A DNA stretch of 64,000 bases from Nageia nagi (taxonomy: Eukaryota > Pinophyta), in assembly GCA_050084985.1 (NCBI GenBank), contig JBITNC010000001.1, forward strand, positions 171,244,001-171,308,000, in the 5' to 3' direction. The stretch's first letter is position 1. Every line of letters begins with the position of its first letter. The position numbers were made by a program, and so were the translations under genes. The notes below the pieces were generated by a model. That model did no database searches. It was given only the letters and a program-made list of their open reading frames with translations, and was not told where the DNA came from. Below are positions 1-11,151 of the stretch, piece by piece.

Positions 1-552
1 AGGTTTCATGCTTGAATCAAGCATTAGGATGTTCCTCTAATCTAATTCATTACAAATAAACCAACTTTTACATTATTAAACATGTTTGATAAATAAAGCA
101 ATAAATTCATTAAATGTATACAAGAAGTTTCCAACAATCTTATTCATGAAGCTACCAAGAATATTCAATAGAACTTTATTATAATTATCCCATATGCATG
201 ATGCGATGCAAAGAATATTACTCTAAAAGTACTTCACATGCCAAAAAAATAGGGAAATGCATAGCAGCATTTTATAGCAAATTCATGATTTTTAAAGATT
301 TTTATTTTTTTAATTTGCTATTTCTAGGCTCATCGGCCTGGCCCTGATAGCCTAATTTTTTCAAGTTTATTTTTTTTCTTGGTTAGCTAGCCAAAATTTT
401 ATATCTTTGATGTATATTTTATATAAATTAGCCAAGTATACCCCTACCAAATTGAAACCAAGTCACCTATATTTTATAGAATTTTTTATTTTGCATAAGC
501 AAGTTGCCACTTAATACCAGATCCTCCAAGGAAAAAATATGAATTTGAAATA

Positions 553-985
553 TGCTCAACTTCTCCTTGCACTCACTTGAATTCTCCCTATAGACACTTG
601 ACTTCTCCCTAAATATGTTTAACTTCTCCCTACAAATGCTTGACTTCTCCTTGCAGATGCTTCACTTCTCCCTATGGATGCTTGACTTCTTCCTATAGAT
701 GCTCGACTTATACCTATGAAAAGATGCTTGACTTATCCTTGCACCTGCTCAACTTATCCTTATAGATGCTTGAATTCTCCTTATAAATGCTCAACTTCTC
801 CCTACACATGTTTGACTTCTTCCTATCAACACTTGAAGTTTCCCTATGGATGTTCGACTTCTCCTTATGGATGCTTGACTTCTCCCTATAGATGCTTGAC
901 TTCTCCCTACAGATGCTTGAATTCTTCCTATATATGCTTGAATTCTCCATGTATATTCTCAACTTATCCCTATAGACACTCATCT
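553..985. repeat. 21-bp minisatellite (~20 units)
   Basis: About twenty head-to-tail units of 21 bases, beginning TGACTTCTCC and ending GATGCT in the commonest form, with a few substitutions per unit and one unit enlarged by 4 bases at about 712-736. Because 21 is a multiple of three and the unit has no stop in some frames, both strands show spurious open frames. The plus strand gives a seven-residue repeat around SPYRCLT, and the minus strand one around SSIYREK. I treat neither as a gene. The array lies inside insertion 1. Confidence 0.9.
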
Positions 986-1010
986 TCATTATTAGAGCAA
1001 ATGAGTATCT

Positions 1011-1556
1011 TCAAAGGCAAGATGTCGAGCATCTTCTAAAGCTCAATTTTGATCCAAAGGGCATTGTGTGACCACTCATTTTGCATGTACTCAATGAGAT
1101 CTATACAATGGTAAAATTATTTCATAATTTATATATCATATTTGGTCTAAATTAATAAAAATAATTTTGAGCAACTTATAACTTCATAAATATATTAAAA
1201 TTATTTTAATTAATTTAGACCAAATATGATCTCTAAATGATGAAATAACTTCACCATTAGGTATATCTCATCAAGTACATGCAAAATAAGTGGTCACACA
1301 ACCTCCTTTGGATCAAAATTGAGCTCTAGAAGATGCTTGACATCTTTCCTCTAAAGACATTCATATGCTCAAATGCATCTTTAGAGGAAAGATGTCGAGC
1401 ATCTTTTAGAGCTCAATTTTGATCCAAAGGGGGTCATGTGACCACTCATTTTTCATGTACTTGACTATATCTATCCAATGTTGAAGTTATATCATCATTT
1501 AGAGATCATATTTGGTATAAATTATTAAAATTAAGCTTGAAAAACTTGTAACTTCA
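1011..1556. repeat. Foldback: three ~165-bp copies (+, -, +)
   Basis: A block at about 1015-1185 (gatgtcgagcatctt… to …cataaat) recurs inverted at about 1195-1350 and again in direct orientation at about 1378-1556. Shared landmarks are the hexamer-rich start gtcgagcatctt, the phrase gatccaaagg, and catatttggt near the end. The first two copies face each other with about 10 bases between them and could form one long hairpin. The copies differ by scattered substitutions. A short third repeat type follows at 1560-1615 (tcaataacaagtcaagcatc-like, about 25 bases, three times). Confidence 0.85.
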
Positions 1557-3346
1557 ATAACAGATCATGCATTTTCAATAACAAGTCAAGCATCTTCAAT
1601 CACAAGTTGAGCATGTTCATCTTATCCTCTTACAAATATATTTACTAAAACTATCATCATTTTTTTACATCATATTTCTTAAAATTTTAAAATATCCCCA
1701 TTACTTTTACTATAGTTTGGGACTCAATCTCTAAGATTTTGAAATCAATTTGCCACCATATTATTTATTTTGGTTCGCCAAAATTCCTTATGCATAACCC
1801 CATAGAAAATAATATCAAGCCCTCAGTTATTAGTAAATTGACTACTTCCAAAAAGGAAGTACAACATAGAGAATGGAATATTCCTTTTGTATTGTGTTTA
1901 GTGAACTTACAATAACAAATATTTGACTAAGTTACCCTTTTTTTCCCTAACATTAGTCAATCCATAATTTTTTATCTTATTCTATTGTAGGCTTTTGATC
2001 AACTTTATAATAGGATATTACCTTTTAATTATTATTCTAGGGTTTTAGCACCTAACTTAGGTTTTCATGAAAAATCATATAAAAACCCTAATGTTTTTAT
2101 TTAACTAGAGCTAAGTATCGTGACTTTATCATTCTAGTTACATCATTTCAAAGTATTCATTTAAAAAATTTCAAGGGTGCATATTTTCTCAAACACCATC
2201 TTTTATTTAATGTTTATTGTTATTAGGAATCATTCATCTCTCCCATACCTTTTATTGATGTATCCAATTCAATTTCCAACCTATCCAAGTGTTACAATAA
2301 GGTTCCTCATTCCACTGTAATCATTTTAAGATAGGAAATACATGTAATATTTAGCATGTGTTATCATGTAATGATCTTGATTATAGGCATATGAGAGATC
2401 TTTTTTTAGTTTTTCAAAATACCATTTATAGTTAAACAAATTATTTGAAATATTTGAACATAACATAAGTTAGAAATAAATCAAACTTAATTTTGGATTA
2501 TTATAAATGACTTAGGGAAACTAAGTTATTCTCTTTTATACCTATATCAACACCTATTTACATCCAAATGACTATACATTAATAAGTAATGGTGCCATTT
2601 CGTACCTTGAGTTATTACATGATGATATAAATTTACAATGAGTTAGGGTAACCCTATTTATACATTACAATGTATGATACATGTATTTACATGAGGGTTC
2701 CTTTACAATTATCAAAGAGTATTTACATCATAGTCTAAATCTCATTTAAATAACTCTCCTTCCTTTTTCTTCTATTTCATTGAATGTTAACCTTTAAATG
2801 AATGAAATATTTCTACAACCATTATGATGAGAAGACCTACTAATTGTTTGACAAAATGCCTCATCAAGATGCACACAAATGGATACATTGAAAGAGGCCT
2901 ATGAATTATTTGACAAAATGCTCATAAAAAAGACCATCTCAGGGATGATAAAGATCACAAAATATGTACAAGATTGATTTATAAAGAAAAAATTATGAAT
3001 GGCTTTGCAAAATGCCTCTTTACAATGCAGTCTCATGGACCATAATGCATAGAATGAATATTATGAAAGAAACTACAAATTATTTGATAAAATGCCTCAC
3101 CAAATGCAACATAGTGATCATGCATTATCAACAAGAACAAATCTAAAGAAGGCTATGTGAATGGTTTGATAAAACACCTCTTCATAATTTTTTGTATACA
3201 ATGGTTATGTAAAACAAAAAGGCCTTTGATTTGTTTGATAGAATATATTAGCGTAATATCATCTTATGGGCTGCAATAATTAGATATGCATAAATGGATA
3301 AGTTGGGTAGTTCTACAAACCTATTTTCCAATATACCTCATCCAAA

Positions 3347-3975
3347 TTATAGACTTCAAATAATGCATAAATGATAAATCAATTCACTATCTATATTCAA
3401 TATGTAATTTAAGTATATGTGGAAAATATGGTATCAAATGAACATGATAATTAATGCACCTTCATTGCATTTGTATCAACATGAAATAAGAACCACCATT
3501 CATCAATCACCATATTGCATCATTAGAAATGTATGCCACCAATGGCCTAGAAGCAAATTGTTAACTATGTGGAGTAAGCAGATCTATGAATACAATAAAA
3601 GATATGTGAAAGTGAGTCAAAGGGTTTAATAGATCTATGCAAAGGTGGTGTTATAAAATACCATTATTGGTTAGATAGAGTGATCTTACATATTTTGTTA
3701 TCTCTCTCTTGGTATCTACTGATCTCCCTTGCATAATCTTATTATGTTGCCTTTGATATTCTTTTATAACAACATCTTGATCCTCTTTAATTCTTGGGAT
3801 CATTACACATTATATTATTTGTAGTGTCCTTCTTGATATTTGAAACCTTTTACATCATATAATGGTCTATTACATTGATTACATTGCCTTGGGTTTATTT
3901 TAACATCTTTTATAATAAATAGTCCTTGATTCTATAAAATGAATTATTTAATAAATAATAATTCATTTTTAGGCA
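3347..3975 (-). repeat. 3' LTR of gypsy A
   Basis: About 629 bases that match 11152-11767, starting from the phrase aaataatgcataaatgataa. On the minus strand it starts TGCCTAAAAATG directly after the polypurine tract. The other end is degenerate, so the inner boundary is good to a few bases only. A short open frame at 3417-3629 lies wholly within the LTR and is not a gene. Confidence 0.85.
3937..3969. repeat. LTR-edge hairpin of gypsy A
   Basis: The sequence aaaatgaattatt (3937-3949) is followed after 7 bases by its exact complement aataattcatttt (3957-3969), a 13-base-pair stem just inside the LTR end. In the right LTR of A the second arm is shortened by deletion (11733-11765). Gypsy D's LTR has a hairpin in the equivalent place. 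Confidence 0.75.
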
Positions 3976-3996
3976 TCTATATTTTGCCCCTCTTTA
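3976..3996 (-). other. Polypurine tract of gypsy A
   Basis: The minus strand reads AAAGAGGGGCAAAATATAGA immediately before the LTR start TGCCTA. This is the expected position and composition for the primer of plus-strand DNA synthesis. Confidence 0.75.
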
Positions 3997-5015
3997 AAGG
4001 TGTGATTGAAGTAATGAAATTACATATCCAAATAAGAAATATGGAAGAAAATTTTGAGAACTTTGAACTCTTTATCAACATTGCTATTTGATGATGATGA
4101 GGGTCTATTACTACCTCCTTTTGGCCTAGTTTCCATAGGAAAGATCCTTGAGTGGTACAACTAAGAGAAAACCTAAAGAAGTGCATATTTTTTCCCCTTG
4201 TGATATTTTTTCCATGGAAGGAACTTTGCTATAAGGTATTCTTATGGTCCCACATCTAGTCTTCAAAATAGAAGAGGTTCTTTTGCCCCTTACACTATTC
4301 AATCATGAATCTGGTCATTCCTTTGTCCCTAATACTCAAGAATCTAATGCTCTTACATCCATGCCTTGATATAAAAGAGGTCACTTGATTTATGGTGTAA
4401 TGTCATTGATATGAATATCTTTGGTAGTGTATAAATAGTAGGCATACCATTGATGAAATGAGTTTTGCATCATTTTCTTTTCTTATTTTGATGTAGATAC
4501 TTGCAAAAAGTGTTAGATATACCCTACATGAATATATTTTTGATTCATGATGAGTTACATCATCCATTTATGATGAGTCAATGTCAAAAATCTACTTACA
4601 GATACATCATCAATTTATCTTTTAAGTGAGTGAACTCTCACTAGCCATATCATTGGCCATCGATGACCTATTATTTTATTTCCATGGTCCATCCTATATA
4701 TATATAGGATGGACCATGGAAATAAAATAATAGGTCATCGATGGCCAATGATATGGCTAGTGAGAGTTCACTCACTTAAAAGATATATATATATATATAT
4801 ATTACGATAACACATAATTGGTAGAGTACATAAAATAAATGCACATTGTTAGCTACATGAAAATAATACAATAAATTATAAAATTGAAAATAAAAACTAA
4901 AAGTACATGTATCTTGCAAAAGATATTTGTTATTTTGCAAGGTATGAAGCCACTATATTTACAAAAAGAAGCATTGGAGATGGGTGGAATTGAAGGTTTT
5001 TGGTTCTCCTTTTCC
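3997..5015 (-). other. 3' non-coding region of gypsy A
   Basis: About 1 kb between the end of the integrase and the polypurine tract. Apart from the perfect palindrome at 4616-4785 and the adjoining AT run to 4801, I see no coding signal or recognisable motif; short open frames here (such as 3977-4186) look like chance. Confidence 0.6.
4616..4785. repeat. Perfect 170-bp palindrome
   Basis: Bases 4616-4700 are the exact reverse complement of 4701-4785: 85 base pairs with no mismatch and no spacer. The centre is atcctatata/tatataggat. Pairing breaks at the next base pair outward. The outermost bases are TA on each side, so it could be a 166-bp foldback element flanked by a TA duplication, as in Tc1/mariner-type miniature elements. 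An AT microsatellite abuts the right arm. Perfection is remarkable among neighbours that have decayed by 10 percent or more. It is either very recent (a young foldback transposon or inverted duplication able to give a long RNA hairpin) or an assembly or read artefact. Confidence 0.95.
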
Positions 5016-6275
5016 ATCCATGGATGATAATTTGTAAGCTCTTAATCTTATTGCTTCCACTACAACAAATGGGCCCAACCAATTTGGTTCAAATTTCCCC
5101 ATGACCTCATCATTTGTAGTTGTTTTGTTGATTTTTTATTTCAGTACCAAATCTCCTACTTTGAATTCCATGTATTTGATCTTCTTTACAAATGTTCTTT
5201 TCAATTTTACATGATAAACTTTTTGATGTTCAATTTCCTTGATTCTTTTTTCATCAAGTGATTCTAACTATTGCAATCTAGCCTTTCTTGCTTCTTCATC
5301 TAAAATATCACCTTGCAATGAAATCCTTAAGGATAGGATCTCTAACTCTAATGGTACCACAACTTCATCTCCATACACCAATGAGAATGTTGTTTCACTA
5401 GTGGCTATTCTACCACTTGTTCCATATGTCCAAAGTGTATATGATAATTGTTCATGCCAATCCCTTTTATACCTATCCCAAGTTTTTGACAAAATACTCT
5501 TGATAGTCTTATTAGTAGTTTCCACTTGACCATTACCTTGAGGAAAATAAAATTAAGAAAATGTTTGAATAATATGAAATTTCTTGCAACAAGCTTTTAT
5601 TTCCTTACCTTTGAAGTTTTTTCCATTACCCATAATCAACCTTTCTAGCACCCCAAATCTTGTAATGATATTTTCAATCAAAAATGAAAAGATTTTATCT
5701 TGTAAGTTTGTAACTAATTTCAATGGGATGGCTTCAACCCTTTTTGTAGTGAACTCTATAGCTATAATGATGAATTTGTGACCTTACAGTGAGTGGGGAT
5801 TAATAAGTCTAGTAAAATAAATGCACCAAGTAACAAACAACCATGGTGAGACGATATAATTTAGCTCTTGAGTAGGCTATTTTTATATATTAGCATACTT
5901 TTTACACTATAAGAAACTCTTCACATGATTCTTACAATCTTCTTCCATTATGGGCCAATAGTAACCAATTTACAAAAGCTTAATGTACAAGGCTTTTGCA
6001 TAAAAACGATCTCCACACAATCCATCATGTGCTTGTTATAATGTAGTAGATATTTCATTTCATGTGAGACATCTCAAAAGAGCACCATCAAAAGATATTT
6101 TATACAATACTTCACCAATGATCATATATTTAATAGCAATCCTCTTTAATCTCACTTTTTCATTTCTATCGTAATCATCTAAAATTGTTTGATTTTTCAA
6201 ATAACTATAAATATCAACATACCAATTTTGAAAATCATTTTCCTCAATAATAATGCATGCTTCTATTTCATCCAT
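5016..6275 (-). pseudogene. Gypsy A integrase (decayed)
   Basis: Minus-strand fragments in order. The zinc-binding HHCC region (about 6070-5900) has the recognisable phrase GYYWPIMEEDCKN. The catalytic core is eroded and partly missing. The core's end (5530-5268) reads ETTNKTIKSILSKTWDRYKR followed by the typical VYGDEVVVPLELE. The C-terminal part near 5180-5030 contains GKFEPNWLGPF, characteristic of the Tat group. Stops and frameshifts separate the pieces. In life it would insert the DNA copy into the host chromosome. Confidence 0.8.
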
Positions 6276-6279
6276 ATCT

Positions 6280-6720
6280 TCATGGTAATATGTTACAGAT
6301 ATTCAAGATTGTCTCTTGATCCTCTATCTCAATTGGTACTAGAGAAGCTGCACTTACCATTGCATTTGCATACCTATTATTGGTTCTTGGAATATTTTGA
6401 ATAGTGTATCTATTAAAGTAATCCAAAAAATCATTAACCATTATCTTGTATAGTTTTAACTTTTCATATTTGGTATCAAATATATCCTGTACTTGGTTAA
6501 CCCTATGAATCACCATATATCTCTAAATCCTTTATTTTTAAGGTTACAGCTACTTTCAAACCCAAGATCAAAGCTTCATACTCTTCCATATTATTAGTGT
6601 ACTCAAATCTAAGTCTATAAGCCATAGGGATTACCTCATTTGTAGGAGAGACCAACACTATACCTGCCCTTGCTCTATAAGAACACTTAGATTCATCAAA
6701 ATATGGGGTTTAGGAAGTTG
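6280..6720 (-). pseudogene. Gypsy A second RNase H (archaeal-type, aRNH)
   Basis: The minus strand shows YFDESKCSYRARAGIVLVSP, then NNMEEYEALILGLKVA, IYGDS, VIHRVNQVQDIFDTKYEKLK and IPRTNNRYANAM. These match the archaeal-type RNase H found after the retroviral-type RNase H in plant Tat elements. Likely catalytic positions are D in YFDES, E in EEYEAL and D in YGDS; the last acidic residue seems changed (ANAM where DAM or DAL is usual). The preceding linker carries HQ-H motifs near 6780. Confidence 0.82.
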
Positions 6721-6889
6721 GTTCATCTTCCATGTAGAACATGAACTCATCAAGGATTATCATTTCATCAAAATCATGCTATTGATGGCCTTCGATCAAG
6801 TCTACACATTAATGGTAGTATGAATCACCATCATACTCATCTTTGAATTCCTTATGTATCACTGTACCATCATTCTAAGGGAATTCTAT

Positions 6890-7300
6890 GATCAAATCTA
6901 CAATTGCCTACCCTTTCATGAAAATTTTCTTTGCCACATTGATATCAAATTCTTGCAATAACATTAACCATCTAGCTACCCTGCATGATTTTGCTACTAG
7001 ATATTTCATACGGTTAACTAGGAAATGACAAATGTAGTGTAGTATAGAAGATAGTGCAATAATTTTTCTATAGCAAAAATAATACCAAAGCAAATCTTTT
7101 CCATAGGAGTGTATTTAGTTTGATAATCAACAAGATTTTTGCTAAGGTAATAGATTACCCTTTCTTTATTCTCATCATATTTTTGACATAACATTGCCTG
7201 TAAGGCATACAATGTGGCTATTATATATAAATAAGTTAGCTTTGTAAAATTCATAGGCACTAATATAGGAGGATTCAATAAGTATTATTCTATGTCTTTA
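6890..7300 (-). pseudogene. Gypsy A first RNase H (decayed)
   Basis: Minus-strand phrases ERVIYYLSKNLVDYQTKYTP, MEKICFGIIFAIEKLLHYLL and VARWLMLLQEFDINVAKK are typical of the RNase H that directly follows reverse transcriptase in gypsy elements. A frameshift near 7090 splits the domain. It would degrade RNA in the RNA-DNA hybrid made during reverse transcription. Confidence 0.82.
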
Positions 7301-7439
7301 AATGCATTTTGACATTATTCATCCCACACAAACTTGACATCCTTTTTCAGCAACAGTGAAAGACCTACACTTACCACCAAGTTGAGAAATGAATCTTCTT
7401 ACTGAATTTATCTTTCCTTGAAGACTTTTTAATTACATA

Positions 7440-8190
7440 AGGTTATTTGCAGGATAAATACTTACTATGGATTTCACTTTTTTAGGATCTACCTCAATTC
7501 CTCTTTTTGATACCATAAAACTAAGTAATGTTTTTTAAGTGATACCAAAAGCACACTTTTGAAGTTTGAGTCTAAGCTTGTACCTTTTAAATATTTGGAA
7601 TACGTCTTCAATGAGATCTAAATGGTCTTGGTCTTGCTTTGAATTTACTAAGATTTCATCAACATATGCATCTACTAATTTATGAATATTCTCATGAAAC
7701 ATTTACACCATAGCCCTTGTTAAGTAGCGCTTGCATTTTTCAATCCAAAAGGGATGACCTTCCAACAAACATTTCCCCATGGTGTAGTAAAAGATGTCTT
7801 ATGTTGATCAACCAAATTAATTAGTATCTAGTTATATCCCAAAAATCCATCCATAAAATATAAAGTATCATGACTAGCAATACTATCCACAATCATATCA
7901 ATATTAGGTACTGGAAAATCATCTTTTGGAAAAGCATTATTGATATCATGAAAATTAGTTCATATCCTTATTTATCCAATTGGTTTTGTGGAAGGAATAA
8001 TGTTAGCCATCCATTCTAAATAATAAATTGATTTAATAAATACATTATTCAAATGCTTTTCTATTTCTTTCTTGACTAATAAAGCTTTGGAAGGATGCAT
8101 CTTTCTTAATTTTTGTTTAATTAGCTTAGCTCCTTCTTTAAGTGGTAAATTATGCATAACAAAAGAGGAATCTAAACCAAGCATTTCAGC
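7440..8190 (-). pseudogene. Gypsy A reverse transcriptase (decayed)
   Basis: The pre-domain stretch (8184-7972) reads LPLKEGAKLIKQKLRKMHPS, then WMANIIPSTKPIG, the normal entry to Tat and Athila reverse transcriptases. Downstream pieces can be followed to about 7440, where the connection to RNase H begins, but the catalytic centre is broken by stops. The frame is lost at least three times. Confidence 0.8.
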
Positions 8191-9185
8191 ATAAGACCAA
8201 GAAAAAATCTTTTGATGTTCAATAAATTTGTTTTTATACCTTTCTTATTATGGTATAGGAAGGGTTGCTCCAACTTTAACCAATATTTTCTCATCACCTA
8301 TTCCAATGTTGACATCCACTAGTTCTTCTATCAAGAATGTTAGTTCATCCTTTTTTTGTAGTAATGAAGACGATTCATCTAATCCCTTTATGTCACATGC
8401 ATCATCATCTTCTTGTTGAACCTAAAACACATCATTGAACTTTAGTTTTTGTACAAAATATGCATACTCATTAAGAATGCAACTTGGCTTTCATTTTTCA
8501 TTAGACTTAGGCAATTTTGAATGTGCCCCCAAGTATTCTAAAATATCATCATTAGTACTAAATCAATCAAACTCAAGAGGTATAGTATCATCAAGCCATA
8601 TATCTTTATAAAGATCATTATAAATTTTAATCAAATTGCACTCTTTTACAAACTTGATAGGTCCAATTGTTTGTTTAGTATTCTAATCACTACCCAATCT
8701 ATCCTCATTTTTCTATGCTTTTGAACTAGTAGGAAAAGAAGACATCCCATATTCAAATTTTCCCAAATCTCTTCCTTTATATATGCAATTTTTTATCATA
8801 TACTTATGAAAAAAGGAGATGGAAATATTTTACCCATTTCATTTACCCTATTATCCTTTGTTGACATTTCTAGAATAGGTGATACTATTTCTACGGAGCA
8901 AGATTCCTCTTTATCTTTACTATTTTCATGTCATTGATGGCCTTTAGGAAGCATGGTATGCCACTGATGGCCTTCAATAGAGAGAATTTTTTTCCATCCC
9001 AAATATTTAATGGATGTGAATAAATTAATGTTCTCAATTTTGTAGGTTCCCATACCCATTTCTACAATCTAAGGTCATTTATCTGCATTTACCACTAGTG
9101 CACCCTTTTCCAATGGTTCAATTTCATATCTAGGACTAGTCATTATGAATTCTTAAAAATATGTTGCATTACATAAAGCATATGG
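8191..9185 (-). other. Linker between protease and reverse transcriptase of gypsy A
   Basis: A poorly conserved polyprotein stretch with broken frames. The minus strand near 8985-8930 reads EGHQWHTMLPKGHQ, a duplicated His-Gln pattern that recurs before the second RNase H near 6780. I see no separate gene. A short plus-strand frame at 8228-8419 is a shadow. Confidence 0.5.
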
Positions 9186-9189
9186 TTTT

Positions 9190-9780
9190 GGATCATCAAT
9201 TATTATATGTAACTCACCCTAATATTCAAATTTCAACCTACCTTGTATTGTAGATGGTACTTTATCCATATCATGAAGCCAAGGTCTTCTTAATAACAAG
9301 TTATATGACAACTTGGAATCCACAACTTGAAATTGAGTTACAATTGTTCTAACTCCTATTGTTACCAAAATTGTAGCTATCCCAAATGGATTTTTGGATG
9401 AGCTATCATATGCCCTAATTTATAATGTAGCTTCTTCTAAGGGAGGTATTTCTATACCTTTTTCTTGAAGTTGTATTAAAAATTTGTGAGAACACACATT
9501 AATATTTGATCCATTATCTACCAATATCCTTTTTATCTCCCATCCATCTATCATAGGTGTGATATACAAAGCTAAGAATTCATCAAGGAGTTCTTTACTA
9601 AGATTTTCATATTTGTAGAAATAAATTGCATCACATTCCTTAATAGACCTAATTTTTTCAAAAAACATGGAAACAAACATATTTGTAGGGACTGTTTCTT
9701 TCTTAAATAAAGCATATAAGTTTTCACTGTGTATCATATGTATATATGAGGTCATACAAACTAATATTAGTAGGATTCAA
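9190..9780 (-). pseudogene. Gypsy A aspartic protease
   Basis: A 111-codon open stretch (9755-9420) contains KRILVDNGSNINVC. The active-site triad D-T/S-G appears as D-N-G, so a key residue is changed. Further down, NLLLRRPWLHDM matches the LLLGRPW element that closes the protease domain in this lineage. The upstream half (ALYITPMIDGWEIKR) is also typical. It would cut the polyprotein. Confidence 0.8.
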
Positions 9781-10029
9781 TCTTAATTACTCAATCATGC
9801 TTTATGTTTTTGGATCAAGTGGGACACTTACTTATTTAGTAGTAATCATATTTGAATTATGTATTAGATACCCTCTTCATAACCCAGCATAAACTTCTTT
9901 ATCAACTAAAACTATATTCACTATCATTTCCAAATCTGAATCTATTTGATGAATTTGGTATTTCTCTTGAGAAATAAGATTTAGAATTGGTGCCTCCAAT
10001 GCTTTTCAAAAATTTATAGCATGAACCTT

Positions 10030-11100
10030 TCATTGATGATATGTACAATAAGCATAAAATTTTCCCATAGGAACATTGTCATCTTGTGCTATTTTCTCTA
10101 ATGGTTGCAATAAATCTCTTTTCATTATATCTCTCATAATAAACCTTGGTTGAATTAGAAACATATACCTTATATCTCTTATGGTAGTCGATCTTATCAA
10201 TTTAGGTGGAGAGGTAGGTGTATCATCCATATGCACTATATTTTCTTCTTTCTTTGTATATGCCCTTTGATTTTCCTTAGTGTAAGGAGTATATGTGTAC
10301 TTGTGCTCTCCTAACTCAAGAATTTTTTTTTCTTTTTGTAACAACTCTTATACTAATACACCAAATCCAACATTCTTATTACTTGGAGCATGCAAGTTAA
10401 TGATTGGCAAAATAGAATCTCTAAATATACCATAAATTTCACTTTTATCTAATTTACTATGAATAGATTTCCATACCTTTTTGAACCTTGGAATATAATT
10501 ATCTAGGGTTTCATTGTTTCCTTGATGCATAGTGCATAACTCTATAACAGTTCCTTGATCTTTAATATTCTACTTGTATTAACCCATAAATGCTTTAACC
10601 AATGACTTAAATGAATACATTGATCCCCCTAGAAAATTATAGAACCATTGAATAGTGTCACCTTTTAAACTCCCTAGGAAAAATTTGGCCATAAATCTCT
10701 CCTTCAACCTTAATTTCAACAAGCACTCCTCTTAAAAGTTGATAAGATGTTGCTTTGGATCTTGTTCACCATTGAGCATCTTGCACTTAGAGGCCTTATG
10801 ATTAGGTGGTAAGGGATTATTATAGATATCCTATGATAAGGATAAGGTGAATACACCATCATAATCTTGTTCAATTTGTTGGAGTCTCTTGCTATTCTCA
10901 AGATTAGCTATCCTTGTAGCTATGACAAGATTTGGTACTATCAATAAACTACTAGAGCTTTTTAATGCATCTATCTACTTTTATAGATCACTTACTAATT
11001 TGGCTAACTACACTAGGGTTTACTCCATGGTTACATCATTGATAGATTGAAAATAGTCTATGAATGTCATTGATGGTGTGGATCTATTATAGAAATATTA
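10030..11100 (-). pseudogene. Gypsy A gag (decayed)
   Basis: The retrotransposon gag domain is visible between about 10720 and 10350: KGDTIQWFYNFLGGS, FKSLVKAFM, then HQGNNETLDNYIPRFKKVWK. A following open block (10344-10030) reads on to KFYAYCTYHQ near the usual position of the nucleic-acid-binding tail, but no intact CCHC knuckle is seen. Gag would form the particle that packages the RNA. Confidence 0.8.
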
Positions 11101-11129
11101 CAAGATCTCACTAGTAGAGCAAGATGAAT

Positions 11130-11149
11130 CGAAATAATTGGGTTCACCA
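11130..11149 (-). other. Primer-binding site of gypsy A (candidate)
   Basis: The minus strand reads TGGTGAACCCAATTATTTCG about two bases past the right LTR. Gypsy D has the same start (TGGTGAACCCGATATTTC) in the same place, which supports a shared tRNA primer. I could not assign the tRNA. Confidence 0.65.
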
Positions 11150-11151
11150 AA

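Larger units (their letters stand above)
252..1801. mobile_element. Non-autonomous terminal-inverted-repeat insertion 1
   Basis: The right LTR copy runs straight through (…catgccagaaaataataacaa, about 19480-19500), whereas this copy is interrupted by about 1.55 kb, so the right copy gives the empty site. The insert starts GGGAAATGCATAGCAGCATTTT. The reverse complement of its end reads GGGGTTATGCATAAGGAATT, an imperfect inverted repeat of about 22 bases. The flanks are A-rich (ccaaaaaaata and atagaaaataata), consistent with an 8-10 base target duplication whose limits cannot be fixed. There is no transposase. The interior holds a 21-bp minisatellite, a foldback and AT-rich filler. A hAT or Mutator derivative is possible; the family is not decided. 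Confidence 0.65.

Noticed and set aside
553-985. CRISPR-like array
   Set aside because: Units are contiguous without unique spacers, and this is plant nuclear DNA; it is a minisatellite.
716-1039. A 107-codon plus-strand frame and a 91-codon minus-strand frame over the same bases
   Set aside because: Both are products of the 21-bp repeat, whose period is a multiple of three; no other coding evidence.
5239-5529. A 96-codon plus-strand frame
   Set aside because: It is the shadow of the integrase read on the other strand.
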